Below, in pieces: positions 36,149 through 44,697 of a stretch of 64,000 nucleotides of DNA. The notes under the pieces were generated by a model. The model saw only the letters and a list, made by a program, of their open reading frames with translations, was not told the DNA's origin and made no database searches. Each line of letters begins with the position of its first letter. The stretch's first letter is position 1. Origin of the DNA: Aliidiomarina shirensis (lineage in GTDB: Bacteria > Pseudomonadota > Gammaproteobacteria > Enterobacterales > Alteromonadaceae); NCBI RefSeq assembly GCF_003987345.1, contig NZ_PIPP01000002.1:372001-436000 (forward strand), read 5' to 3'. Both the position numbers and the translations under genes were made by a program.

Positions 36149-37669
36149 ATGCCGCTTTTTACTCGATTTGCTGCTCTTTTGATAACGCTAACCCTGCTCT
36201 CTGCACCTTTAGCGGCAGCCACAAATCACGCAGAACCGGCACGAGAACAACTACGCAAAAACCAAATTGTGGAAGTAGCCCTAAACGAATTGCACCCTAC
36301 CCAAGGGGTAATTGCGCATGCGCAGGTGGCTTATAAACTCAACCGCTATCGTTTCGAACCACAAAAACAATTAGATGATATCTGCGAAGCGCGTGGGTTA
36401 GGCCGCGCTACCCAAACGCAACCACCCGAGGCCAGCCTTGAGCAACCCAGTTGCACACGCGATGGCAAAGCCCCCAAGCTTAATGATATGAAAACAGCGG
36501 TGGTAGGCCCCGGCGGGCAGCTTTACCTCACCGATGGCCACCATACATTTTCTACTTTTTATGAAATGCCTGAAGGCGGTGCCGGTTTTAAAGTGAACGT
36601 GGTAATTACCCATAATCAATCGGAGCTTAGCGAAACCGAATTCTGGCGTTGGATGCAGCAGAATCAACTCACATGGTTGCGAAACGCAGAAGGTGAACCG
36701 CTCAGCCCACAACAATTGCCAACCTCAGTTGGCCGTGCGAATTTAGCGAACGATGATTTTCGTGCTGCCATGTACTTTTTGCGTGGGTTAGCCTGGAACA
36801 AGCCAGATCCTGCGGTTCCGTTCGTTGAATTTTATTGGGCAAATCATTTGCGCGAACAAGACATGCTGCAACCGCCAGCAAACTTGGAAAATATACAACA
36901 TTATATGCGTTGGTTGAGTAAGCTAGCCGGTTACATCGGTGGTATGGATGGCGGCATTGTTATCAACGAAAGCGGTGCCCGAGGGCAACAAACGGCCGCT
37001 AACTTGGGCAAATTTAACTCAGGCGAAGAACGTGAGCTTGAAGCTCTGATTTGCGATGAACAAGCGCTCGGGAAGCTTGCTTATGCGCTGCTGAATACCA
37101 ATGCTGCGGAATTGCGGCGCTGTATTTTGAACCAACAGCCTATTGCGAATACAGAGCTCGAAGTTGCCGAAGGGCTTGTGCTGGCCATGATTGAAATTAC
37201 CAGCGGCAGCCAACAGAAATGGCAACAAAATCACAGCAATGAGAATTGGCTAGAGTGGGAACTGCAAGACGGCAGCCCACGTTGGGTTCAGTTTCTTGGT
37301 TATCCAGCAAACTACGGCATTATTCCGAATACATTGCTGGAAAAATCAGAGGGCGGCGATGGCGACCCTCTCGATGTACTCGTTTTAGGCTCACCACTAC
37401 CACAAGGCGAACTCATCGCAGTAAGAATTATCGGCGTCATGACCATGCGCGATAATGGTGAACAAGATGATAAGCTTATCGCGGTAGACCCCAACCACCC
37501 AGTTTTCGGTGCGGTTACCGATATTGCCGTGCTCACCGAAACCCACCCCGCGATTCCGAAAATATTGCAATTGTGGTTCGAAAACTACAAGGGCGAACGC
37601 GGCTCAATAACCAATGTGCGTTTTGAGCCGCAAGATGTAGCTATGGAGATATTGCAGCGGGCGCGTTAA
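36149..37669 (+). CDS. secreted fusion of a ParB-like nuclease-family domain and a family I inorganic pyrophosphatase
   Basis: A 506-residue protein with signal peptide (residues 1-24). Residues about 40-290 match the putative ParB-like (ParBc_2-type) family, with LTDGHHTF at 128-134. Residues about 343-500 read as a soluble family I pyrophosphatase. The Asp cluster D404-x-D406-P-x-D409 is kept, Tyr389 (ANYG), D435, D440, K442, and Tyr480-Lys481 (NYKG) also align with E. coli PPase active-site positions. Two differ: the E31 and R43 equivalents are Gln. It probably hydrolyses PPi or a related phosphate ester in the periplasm. Divergent from the TonB receptor; its 3' end overlaps the convergent amidohydrolase by 29 bp. 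Confidence 0.8.
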   Translation: MPLFTRFAALLITLTLLSAPLAAATNHAEPAREQLRKNQIVEVALNELHPTQGVIAHAQVAYKLNRYRFEPQKQLDDICEARGLGRATQTQPPEASLEQPSCTRDGKAPKLNDMKTAVVGPGGQLYLTDGHHTFSTFYEMPEGGAGFKVNVVITHNQSELSETEFWRWMQQNQLTWLRNAEGEPLSPQQLPTSVGRANLANDDFRAAMYFLRGLAWNKPDPAVPFVEFYWANHLREQDMLQPPANLENIQHYMRWLSKLAGYIGGMDGGIVINESGARGQQTAANLGKFNSGEERELEALICDEQALGKLAYALLNTNAAELRRCILNQQPIANTELEVAEGLVLAMIEITSGSQQKWQQNHSNENWLEWELQDGSPRWVQFLGYPANYGIIPNTLLEKSEGGDGDPLDVLVLGSPLPQGELIAVRIIGVMTMRDNGEQDDKLIAVDPNHPVFGAVTDIAVLTETHPAIPKILQLWFENYKGERGSITNVRFEPQDVAMEILQRAR

Positions 37670-39074
37670 CCGTGCCGTTCTGTATTACCTTCTGAATACT
37701 GTGCAGGTTGCTGATATCCTGCGCCGGGTTTTCGGAAAACACCACGAAATCCGCAATGTAACCTTCAGCTAAATGCCCTAGCTCGTGATCACGTTCAAGC
37801 ACTTGGGCACCATTGCTTGTTGCCAGTTTCAACACTTCAAACGCAGAAATACCAGAATCGGCGAGCAGCTCCATTTCCTGAAAATAACTTACACCAGGAA
37901 TCACCCATGGGTTCCCAAGATCAGTGCCCACAGTGAGCAACACTCCTTCATCATGCAAACGCTTCACAAAAGCCTGAACATTCGGCCATACCTGTTGCGC
38001 CTTATCGAAATCACTAGCTTCCCAACCAATATTAAAATGGAAAAAGGTGCGCCAATTCTCTACCAGCTCTGGATGCGCATGCATCAATTCTGGGTGTTCG
38101 GTTACGCCCGGCTGATTGCCATAAAACGCGTTATAAAAAACAATCAGGGTAGGATCAACCGAGGTATTGTGCTCCACCAGCGCAGCAATCATCGATTCAA
38201 CTTCCGCACTTTCAAAGTCAGCTGCCGCATACCACTCAAACCAATTGAAATTACCGGGCCGAAGTTGCGCGAGATACTCTTCACGAGTTTCCGCTGGTAG
38301 CAAATCGGGCGATACCGGCATAGCGTGCACAAGATGGTTAACACCCCGTTCTGCGCCCACCTGCCAACTCACTGATTCTAAATGCCCTATTACCGGCAAC
38401 TCCCAACGTTTGGCTTCTGCTGCAGCCAACGAGATTTGCTCTGCATCTAGGCCGGTATAAAGCTTGATAAAATCAACGCCCTGCTCAGCTTGATAGCCCA
38501 CCGCTTCGCGAATTGAAACCGCGTTATCTACCCCAACCGCCAACCCAGTGAAAGGAATGGTGTTGATAATCGAACCCGCTACAAATGCGCGTGGGCCAAT
38601 GACAGTGCCTGATTTCTGGGCATTTTTATACGCCAGATTTGCACGTGTATCGCCGCCAGGATTACGAATCGATGTTATCCCAAATTCAAGCATTTTTTGC
38701 GCATTCCACTTTGCAATTTCCAGCTGATTATCGGCGAACATTTCAACGTTATTGCCCTCAATGGTGAAGGATACAGCCCCCAAGCTTATGTGCGCATGGG
38801 TATCAATAAACCCAGGCGTAACATAACCACCCGCAAGGTTAACAACCTCGGTATCTTCAGATACATCCGGCCGCTCGGTGCCAACGTAGGTAAAGCGGCC
38901 ATCGGTAACTAACATGTAAGCATTAGCCGTTTGCTCACCACGGCTGGTGTGCAATAGATTGGCATTCTCGTAAAGAATGGAAGATGGCTTCGGCGATTCA
39001 GCGAAAGTGGCGGGGGTGAAAAAAAGTGCCTGCCCAAGCAGGCACCAGAACGAAAGTGATAGAAGGTGTTTCAT
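37641..39074 (-). CDS. secreted amidohydrolase-superfamily metal-dependent hydrolase
   Basis: A 477-residue protein with signal peptide (LLGQALFFTPATFA). It has the metal-binding DTHAHISLG, a Lys in VDFIKLYTG, then VIGHLESVS, VNHLVHAMP and GTDLGNPWV, the usual order of His/His, Lys, His, His and Asp ligands in imidazolonepropionase-like amidohydrolases. A C-terminal ATSNGAQVLERDHELGHLAEGYIADFVV (shortened: GxLAEGYIADFVV) is typical. Several relatives are secreted Xaa-Pro or Xaa-Arg dipeptidases, which would suit this genome, but substrate is not proven. Convergent overlap of 29 bp with the pyrophosphatase fusion. Confidence 0.88.
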   Translation of the reverse strand: MKHLLSLSFWCLLGQALFFTPATFAESPKPSSILYENANLLHTSRGEQTANAYMLVTDGRFTYVGTERPDVSEDTEVVNLAGGYVTPGFIDTHAHISLGAVSFTIEGNNVEMFADNQLEIAKWNAQKMLEFGITSIRNPGGDTRANLAYKNAQKSGTVIGPRAFVAGSIINTIPFTGLAVGVDNAVSIREAVGYQAEQGVDFIKLYTGLDAEQISLAAAEAKRWELPVIGHLESVSWQVGAERGVNHLVHAMPVSPDLLPAETREEYLAQLRPGNFNWFEWYAAADFESAEVESMIAALVEHNTSVDPTLIVFYNAFYGNQPGVTEHPELMHAHPELVENWRTFFHFNIGWEASDFDKAQQVWPNVQAFVKRLHDEGVLLTVGTDLGNPWVIPGVSYFQEMELLADSGISAFEVLKLATSNGAQVLERDHELGHLAEGYIADFVVFSENPAQDISNLHSIQKVIQNGTVNAPAAISP

Positions 39075-39154
39075 TGTAAATTCCTCTGTTTAATATCAAT
39101 ACAGAGGGGTTAGTCGTGGTGGTGCTTTTTTTCTTACAAAACTTATTACTAAAT

Positions 39155-39733
39155 TTATTGCAACAGCGTTTCGAGCACCTGTTCACTCGCCTTTTTACAA
39201 CGATGAAACCAAATAGCCGCGCCTGTAATACCGGTTATCAAAACAAGATCAATAAGCAAATCAACCCGAAAAAATCCGGTGCCAGCGCCACCAACGCCGT
39301 TTAACACCAGTGCAGCACCTAAATATACGAGTGTAACAATGCCCACAAATACCGTGGCATAGAAGCTTAGGCGCCAGCGCCAAATTTCTTGCTTCACTAG
39401 TTGAATATGCTCCTGCAATGATTCATCAAGCGATTTACTTTTCATGAGATTAAAGCTGCGCCAGCGGCTGAAACAAAGGGGAATAAAAAGGCTCCAGCCC
39501 CATACCACCATGAATATTGTCCACACTTGCACGATCACATCACTTTTTTGTATTAGGGTGGTAACCGCGAACGCAGTAACGAGTAACAAAATACAGATTT
39601 CCAGCAATAGATTGAAACCCATTACCCGGCGTTGTTTTTTGTATCGCCGCTGTAGTGCTGCAATATCCACCTTTTTACTCGGCGTTTCGGCCTGCCAGAG
39701 CTGGCTTAGATCGTTGAAATTATCGTTACTCAT
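39155..39733 (-). CDS. membrane protein, probable sigma-factor partner
   Basis: A 192-residue protein with a cytoplasmic N-terminal segment (LSQLWQAETPSKKVDIAALQRRYKKQRR), four hydrophobic segments (about 35-55, 65-85, 118-140, 148-175) and a cytoplasmic tail. No zinc-binding anti-sigma motif is present. Its ATG overlaps the sigma gene stop as TAATG, so the two are coupled. Position and layout suggest an anti-sigma-like role; this is inference. Confidence 0.7.
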   Translation of the reverse strand: MSNDNFNDLSQLWQAETPSKKVDIAALQRRYKKQRRVMGFNLLLEICILLLVTAFAVTTLIQKSDVIVQVWTIFMVVWGWSLFIPLCFSRWRSFNLMKSKSLDESLQEHIQLVKQEIWRWRLSFYATVFVGIVTLVYLGAALVLNGVGGAGTGFFRVDLLIDLVLITGITGAAIWFHRCKKASEQVLETLLQ

Positions 39734-40257
39734 TACTTTTTATCCTGCTTTTGAAGCAACTCAATAAGCTGCTGTTTGCCGCGGTTTACCCGTACACCCA
39801 CATTTGATTCGCTAAGCCCCAAGGTTTCGGCAATTTCAATGTTGCTCAAATCTTCGAGTTTCAACAACATTACTTGGCGCAAGCTTAGCGGTAACCGTTG
39901 AATAGCACGTATCAGCTGCTTCGATTCCTGCGCTTGCACAACCCCCTGCTCTGGATTGAAAGCATCGGAAACCACCTCTTCATCAGAAACAGTAGCTAAC
40001 TGCCGCTTAGAGCGGCGTATGTGATCAACGGCTACGTTATGAATCACTCGGTAAATGTAAGTATTTAACGCGCATTGCTGGTTGAAGTTCTCGAGCGCCC
40101 GCCAAACTTCAAACGCCATTTCTTGCGCCAATTCATCGCGAAGCGCCGGGTTAACTTCATAACCTGAAGCGGCCCGAAACATCCGTGGCCAATACTGTTG
40201 AATTGTATTGTCACGCGCCAGCGATTCTGAAAGCGATGAGGAAGGAGATGTGCTCAA
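39733..40257 (-). CDS. ECF-type RNA polymerase sigma factor
   Basis: A 174-residue sigma-70 family protein. Region 2 spans about 25-90 (ELAQEMAFEVWRAL, NTYIYRVIHNVAVDHIRR) and region 4 about 115-170 (LSLRQVMLLKLEDLSNIEIAETLGLSESNVGVRVNRG, shortened: L..IEIAETLGLSESNVGVRVNRG). No regions 1 or 3. The start is TTG with AGGAAA seven bases upstream; no earlier ATG fits. The downstream membrane gene is coupled. Divergent from a small membrane-protein gene that could be a target. Confidence 0.88.
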   Translation of the reverse strand: MSTSPSSSLSESLARDNTIQQYWPRMFRAASGYEVNPALRDELAQEMAFEVWRALENFNQQCALNTYIYRVIHNVAVDHIRRSKRQLATVSDEEVVSDAFNPEQGVVQAQESKQLIRAIQRLPLSLRQVMLLKLEDLSNIEIAETLGLSESNVGVRVNRGKQQLIELLQKQDKK

Positions 40258-40330
40258 GTTGTTTTTCCTAGATTCGGTTCTACCAACATAATTTATATTC
40301 GGTACTTATAGTCGAAGGCAAAGCCATAAT

Positions 40331-40353
40331 CTTACAAAATAATTTTATGTAAG
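40331..40353. promoter_or_regulatory. inverted repeat in the sigma-gene/small-gene divergent region
   Basis: CTTACA and TGTAAG, 6-bp arms 11 bp apart, within the 158-bp AT-rich gap between two divergent starts. A possible operator; no known consensus is matched. Confidence 0.35.
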
Positions 40354-40415
40354 GAATTTTTATTTTAAGCGACTCATAGAGCTGAACTTGTTTATCACTT
40401 TATAAGGAAACGCTC

Positions 40416-40661
40416 ATGGAACACATTCGAAACCTCAACAAAAAAGTTGTACTAGGCTCAATCTGGTCGTTTGTAGCGGTAAGTTTGGTCATTCTTGGAA
40501 CCACATTCTTTGTTACTGAGAACAATACCGTTGCAGTAGTAGCACTCACCGCCGCAGCGGTGATTACCGAAGGGGCTATTTGGTTAAGCGCCGCATTGCT
40601 TGGGCTTGCCGTTGTAGATGCCCGCAAAAAGCTATGGGGCATGTTGCGCGGGAAAGCTTAA
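40416..40661 (+). CDS. small two-segment membrane protein
   Basis: An 81-residue protein: MEHIRNLNKK, a transmembrane helix (about 12-32), a short polar loop (TENN), a second helix (about 37-64), and a basic tail (DARKKLWGMLRGKA). AAGGAA precedes the ATG and a terminator follows. I recognise no family. Divergent from the sigma factor gene, so it may belong to that regulon. Confidence 0.75.
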   Translation: MEHIRNLNKKVVLGSIWSFVAVSLVILGTTFFVTENNTVAVVALTAAAVITEGAIWLSAALLGLAVVDARKKLWGMLRGKA

Positions 40662-40670
40662 GGGTTGGTT

Positions 40671-40730
40671 AAGCGCTTAACCTTGCCGAAGTTGGCAAAC
40701 TAACGTTTGCTAGCGGGGTTAAGCGCTTTT
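40671..40730 (+). terminator. long-stem terminator after the small membrane protein gene
   Basis: AAGCGCTTAACC (40671-40682) pairs with GGTTAAGCGCTT (40717-40728), enclosing a second hairpin GCAAAC/GTTTGC, and ends in T residues. Confidence 0.75.
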
Positions 40731-40742
40731 TATGTGAAACAA

Positions 40743-41285
40743 TCACCACATCAAATCGTCAGGAATTTTGTAATCCGCATACGGATCTTCTTCATCGGCA
40801 TCATTCTCAACCACATCATTCACATTCAATAAAACAATTGCCGTTGGAATGCGCTGCTGAATTTTATCCGCAACCTGCGCTGGAATCAGGGCATAACCAT
40901 TATTATCGCGAGCAATGGCAAGCTTGCCTTTGGTGAGCTCATTATGAATCTTCTGATTCACATATAACCGCTTCACCAAGTTACCATCAGCAAAGTTAAA
41001 CGCCACTTCACCTTGGTGAGATATTCGGTTCACGTTAATTAACTGCCGCACCTGCGCCGCAATCGCTTTTTCTTCCGCTTCGGCTTTGCGCTGGCGATTC
41101 AGCTCTTGATCACGCGCCACCTGCTCACGCCGCTGCTCGGCAACTGAAAGCGTAGCTTCATTCACAATCTTCTGCTTCTTGCCCACTTGCTTGCGCTGCA
41201 AATGCTTCTCTTTTTTCATCTTCTTGAGCTTTTTCTCATCTGCCAAGCCCGCTTTCAGCAGTTGCTCTTGTAACGCATTTTTCAT
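40743..41285 (-). CDS. DUF2058 (YaiL-like) protein
   Basis: A 180-residue, highly charged protein. Lys/Arg-rich helices fill residues 1-75 (LADEKKLKKMKKEKHLQRK, then QRREQVARDQELNRQRKAEAEEK shortened: QRREQVARDQELNRQRKAE). A compact second half follows (INVNRISHQGEVAFNFADG, KGKLAIARDNNGYALIP) and an acidic tail EEDPYADYKIPDDLMW. This is the layout of DUF2058/YaiL, a conserved protein of uncertain nucleic-acid-related function. Confidence 0.85.
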   Translation of the reverse strand: MKNALQEQLLKAGLADEKKLKKMKKEKHLQRKQVGKKQKIVNEATLSVAEQRREQVARDQELNRQRKAEAEEKAIAAQVRQLINVNRISHQGEVAFNFADGNLVKRLYVNQKIHNELTKGKLAIARDNNGYALIPAQVADKIQQRIPTAIVLLNVNDVVENDADEEDPYADYKIPDDLMW

Positions 41286-41363
41286 AGCTGCTCAGCCTGT
41301 AAACGAACCGTAGTAACACTCATGGTAAAAGCCTTTATACATAAATAATTTAGTGCATTGTAA

Positions 41364-42308
41364 TTAAGAGGGGGTCGTAGAGCAATCATACTGCGCTGTG
41401 AGTGCCAATACCTTTTTGAGCCGCCGCACTTCTTCTTTCGGCGTGTACCCAAACAAGCGCTTGAACTCGCGGCTAAACTGCGAGGCACTCTGATAACCCA
41501 CCGTATCTGCTGCCGTAACCGCATTTACGCCGTGGCGAATCATCAGCAAACGCGCGTTATGCAGCCGTATAGCTTTAATATATTGGTTTGGCGACGTTTG
41601 GCTAACCTCCTTAAAGTGAACATGAAATGCCGGAACACTCATATGCGCCATGTCGGCTAACATCGCTACCGTTAAGCTACTCGCATAGTTGCTATGAATG
41701 AACCGTAACACCTGCGCTATTCGTCCATAGTGTCCACCAAACTGCAGCGAAGCACGAAGCTGCGCGCCCTGCTCTCCCTTTAACACCCGGTAAAATATCT
41801 CGCGAATAATCATCGGCCCGAGCAATTTCGCTTCTTCAGGCACAGCCAAAGCCTCGAGTAGCCTTAAAACTACATCTGCGAGCTTTGGTTTTATCGGGCT
41901 TGCATAAAGGCTAACGGGGGGTTCGTCTAGTTGCGCGTTTTCATCATCAAGTGCCACCGCAATCTCTGCAATAGCGGCTTGATCAATGCGCAAGGCAACC
42001 CCAAGCATGGGCTCGGTTTCACTGGCCTCGGTTTCCACAATAAAGGGCAGTGGAATAGAAAGCACCAAGTAGTGATTCGCATCATATACATACACTTTCC
42101 CCCCATGAAACCCACGTTTTCGCCCCTGCACAACAATAACAATGCTTGGTTCATAAAGTGCTGGTGTAATTTCCAGCGAACGATTCGAGCGCATCAAGGT
42201 TACGTCGTCTAGAATCGATTGCGTATAGCCCTCGTTAGGAGCTAGGTGCTTGATTAGCTCAACCAGGCGCGCCTGCTGAATATTAGAATTTGGTGTGCCC
42301 GCTATCAT
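41364..42308 (-). CDS. AraC-family transcriptional regulator (AraC_N type)
   Basis: A 314-residue regulator: an N-terminal cupin-like sensor domain (ITPALYEPSIVIVVQGRKRGF, HYLVLSIPLPF), then two C-terminal helix-turn-helices (VAMLADMAHMSVPAFHVHFKE and AADTVGYQSASQFSREFKRLFGYTPKEE, shortened: VGYQSASQFSREFKRLFG). Divergent from an SDR oxidoreductase gene 200 bp away, the usual layout for a regulator of short-chain dehydrogenase genes. Confidence 0.93.
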   Translation of the reverse strand: MIAGTPNSNIQQARLVELIKHLAPNEGYTQSILDDVTLMRSNRSLEITPALYEPSIVIVVQGRKRGFHGGKVYVYDANHYLVLSIPLPFIVETEASETEPMLGVALRIDQAAIAEIAVALDDENAQLDEPPVSLYASPIKPKLADVVLRLLEALAVPEEAKLLGPMIIREIFYRVLKGEQGAQLRASLQFGGHYGRIAQVLRFIHSNYASSLTVAMLADMAHMSVPAFHVHFKEVSQTSPNQYIKAIRLHNARLLMIRHGVNAVTAADTVGYQSASQFSREFKRLFGYTPKEEVRRLKKVLALTAQYDCSTTPS

Positions 42309-42508
42309 TGCTGAAAATCACTCTCTTAAAACCGGCAAATAGAATTAGCTCATATTAAAACATATAAAATCTATTTTCAGCTTCCATTCAATAGTTTTAG
42401 GCAATCAAAGCATATAATTCCACCTTATTCTTCAGCTTCCAACTCCTTAAACTAGTTCTCGTAGCGTCATTACCCTTATGCCGCAATGAATACTAATGGA
42501 GAATCAAC

Positions 42509-43246
42509 ATGAGCAATTCAAAATCACGCAAAGTTATTTTAGTTACTGGTGCGAGTAGCGGAATTGGCAAAGCTGTGGCTGTGCATTTAGCAGCAGCCGG
42601 ACACTATGTAGTACTTGGTGCTCGGCGAACTGAGTTGTTAGAAGCTTTAGTTGATGAGCTTCGCTCTGAAGGGCACCAAGCTTCCTGCCAAAAACTAGAT
42701 GTTACCGATTTAGCCGATATGCAGAAATTTGTAGAATTTGCAGAAGCAACCTACGGGCCAGTAGATGTAATCGTTAATAATGCGGGCGTAATGCCGTTAT
42801 CACCTTTGAACGCCCTTAAGGTAGATGAATGGAACCACATGATTGATGTGAATATTCGGGGCGTACTAAACGGCATCGCCGCTGTGTTACCCAATATGGA
42901 AGCCAGAGGATGTGGCCAAATCATCAACGTTTCCTCTATTGGTGGGCATAGTGTTTCGCCAACTGCTGCGGTTTATTGTGCAACCAAATATGCCGTGCGC
43001 GCCATTTCCGATGGACTACGCCAGGAAAGTGATCAGATTAGAGTTACCGTAATTAGCCCTGGGGTAGTTGAATCAGAATTGGCTGATTCAATTTCCGACG
43101 AAAGCGCCCGCGAAGCGATGAAATCATTCCGACAAATCGCAATTCAACCGCACGCAATCGCCCGCGCTATCGGTTACGCCATCGACCAGCCAAATGATGT
43201 TGATGTTAGCGAAATAATTGTTCGCCCAACCGCCAGCCCGTTTTAA
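42509..43246 (+). CDS. short-chain dehydrogenase/reductase
   Basis: A 245-residue classical SDR: cofactor motif TGASSGIGKA, an Arg in GARRTE that suggests NADP(H), structural NNAG, catalytic Ser in NVSSIGG and YCATK for Tyr/Lys. ATG with GGAGA upstream. First gene of a two-gene operon with the SnoaL-like protein 15 bp downstream, and divergent from AraC. Substrate unknown. Confidence 0.93.
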   Translation: MSNSKSRKVILVTGASSGIGKAVAVHLAAAGHYVVLGARRTELLEALVDELRSEGHQASCQKLDVTDLADMQKFVEFAEATYGPVDVIVNNAGVMPLSPLNALKVDEWNHMIDVNIRGVLNGIAAVLPNMEARGCGQIINVSSIGGHSVSPTAAVYCATKYAVRAISDGLRQESDQIRVTVISPGVVESELADSISDESAREAMKSFRQIAIQPHAIARAIGYAIDQPNDVDVSEIIVRPTASPF

Positions 43247-43261
43247 GTAAGGAGAAGCATA

Positions 43262-43759
43262 ATGAATATTCAGAATTTAATTAAATTAGTTGCGGCTACT
43301 TCATGGCTACTCGTTGTAGCTAGTTTTTCTGCTGTGGCTACAGTTGACGAAACAAATGCAAAGGATAGAGCTGAATTTACGAATACAGCACTCGTTCAGA
43401 AAGCTTTTGACGATTGGGCTGATGGCCGTGGTAGCGTGTTTGAGCTACTGGCAGATGATGCAGTTTGGACAGTTGCAGGTTCAAGCCCGGTTTCGGGTGT
43501 TTATCACACACGACAAGAACTAATCGAAAGCGCTGTAGAGCCAATTCATAATCGCCTTGCAACGTCCATTCGGCCCGAAGTGAAGCAAATTATTGCACAA
43601 GGCAACCAAGTTGTAGTGTTGTGGGATGGCTATGCGCAAACGCACGAAGGCAGCCAATACGTGAATAGCTACGCTTGGCATTTAGTTTTTGCCGACGGCA
43701 AAATCACAGAAGTTACTGCGTTTTTAGATACGTGGGCGCTTAATGAGTTGATGAAGTGA
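43262..43759 (+). CDS. secreted SnoaL/NTF2-like protein
   Basis: A 165-residue protein with signal peptide (SWLLVVASFSAVA). The mature part has the NTF2 cone pattern: VQKAFDDWADGRGSVFELLADDAVWTVAGSSPVSG, YHTRQELIESAV, then QVVVLWDGYAQTHEGSQYVNSYAWHLVFADGKITEVTAFLDT. Family members are small-molecule isomerases or simple binding proteins. AGGAGA precedes the start. Co-transcribed with the SDR. Confidence 0.83.
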   Translation: MNIQNLIKLVAATSWLLVVASFSAVATVDETNAKDRAEFTNTALVQKAFDDWADGRGSVFELLADDAVWTVAGSSPVSGVYHTRQELIESAVEPIHNRLATSIRPEVKQIIAQGNQVVVLWDGYAQTHEGSQYVNSYAWHLVFADGKITEVTAFLDTWALNELMK

Positions 43760-43857
43760 GTGCATTATACACACCAGTATATTTAAGAGCGGCCTCTCTC
43801 TCAGGGTTTGAAATACTACTTAAGAGCGAGGCTGCCTGAATAACTCGTTCCCGATAA

Positions 43858-44601
43858 CTACATGCTCTGAGCTAAAGCTACTGCATCGGCTCCGGCAGGA
43901 AAATGTAGCTGATCAGATTCATCGTTTGCCGCCCGCCACACCACTTCAGCTACATCGGCTGGTGTAGTAATAGCACTTAAACTTCCCATGCCACTGAAAA
44001 CCTCATTCGCAAAAGGAGCGTATTCTTCAGGAATTAGCCCGCGCATTCGCTCTTCCCCATTTGCAGTAAAATTAGTTGAAGGCCCGTAACCGGGTTCAAC
44101 CAGTTTTACGCGAATACCTAAAAACTTTAATTCATGCTCTAGAGATTCCGTAAACCCTTGAACCGCCGTTTTACTAGCCGTGTAGCTCGCCACGAGTGGG
44201 AACGGCGCTAATGTTGTACTGGAGGTGACATTTACAATGGTTCCGGCACATTTCGCACGAAAATGCGGGATCACCGCATGACACATGTTCATTACACCAA
44301 ATGTATTAGTTTCGAATACTTCCCGCACCGTACGCATTGGTGTTGCCTCAAACGCACCAAACAAGCCAATGCCCGCGTTGTTTACCAACACATCAATAGG
44401 GCCGCATGCGTTCAACGCCTGGGCTATACTATCTGGCTGGGTAACATCGAGCGCAAGGATTTGAAGGTGATCAGATTCCGGCAATATATCGTGTCGAGGC
44501 GTTCGCATGGTGGCGATAACCTTCCAGCCTTGAGCAAGAAAATATTTCGCAATCTCTAAGCCATAGCCTGAAGAGCAGCCTGTGATAAGTACAGTGTTCA
44601 T
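43858..44601 (-). CDS. short-chain dehydrogenase/reductase
   Basis: A 247-residue SDR: TGCSSGYGLE, DVLVNNAG, catalytic Ser in NVTSSTT and YTASK. Its closest look is to the retinol-dehydrogenase-like bacterial SDRs of about 250 residues. Divergent from a second AraC regulator, 96 bp between starts. Not a close copy of the SDR at 42509 (cofactor and substrate loops differ). Confidence 0.93.
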   Translation of the reverse strand: MNTVLITGCSSGYGLEIAKYFLAQGWKVIATMRTPRHDILPESDHLQILALDVTQPDSIAQALNACGPIDVLVNNAGIGLFGAFEATPMRTVREVFETNTFGVMNMCHAVIPHFRAKCAGTIVNVTSSTTLAPFPLVASYTASKTAVQGFTESLEHELKFLGIRVKLVEPGYGPSTNFTANGEERMRGLIPEEYAPFANEVFSGMGSLSAITTPADVAEVVWRAANDESDQLHFPAGADAVALAQSM

Positions 44602-44697
44602 AAGTAACTCCGTTATAAGTAATTGACTCGGAGTGAACTATAAGACAATCTTTCTGGACGCAAAATAATCTAGAATCCTTATAATTTTAGAGTTAGT

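Noticed and set aside
36398-36715. 105-aa minus-strand ORF
   Set aside because: Antisense shadow within the pyrophosphatase fusion.
41282-41524. 80-aa minus-strand ORF overlapping the start of DUF2058
   Set aside because: Out-of-frame shadow of the AraC gene, ending where that gene's C-terminus lies.
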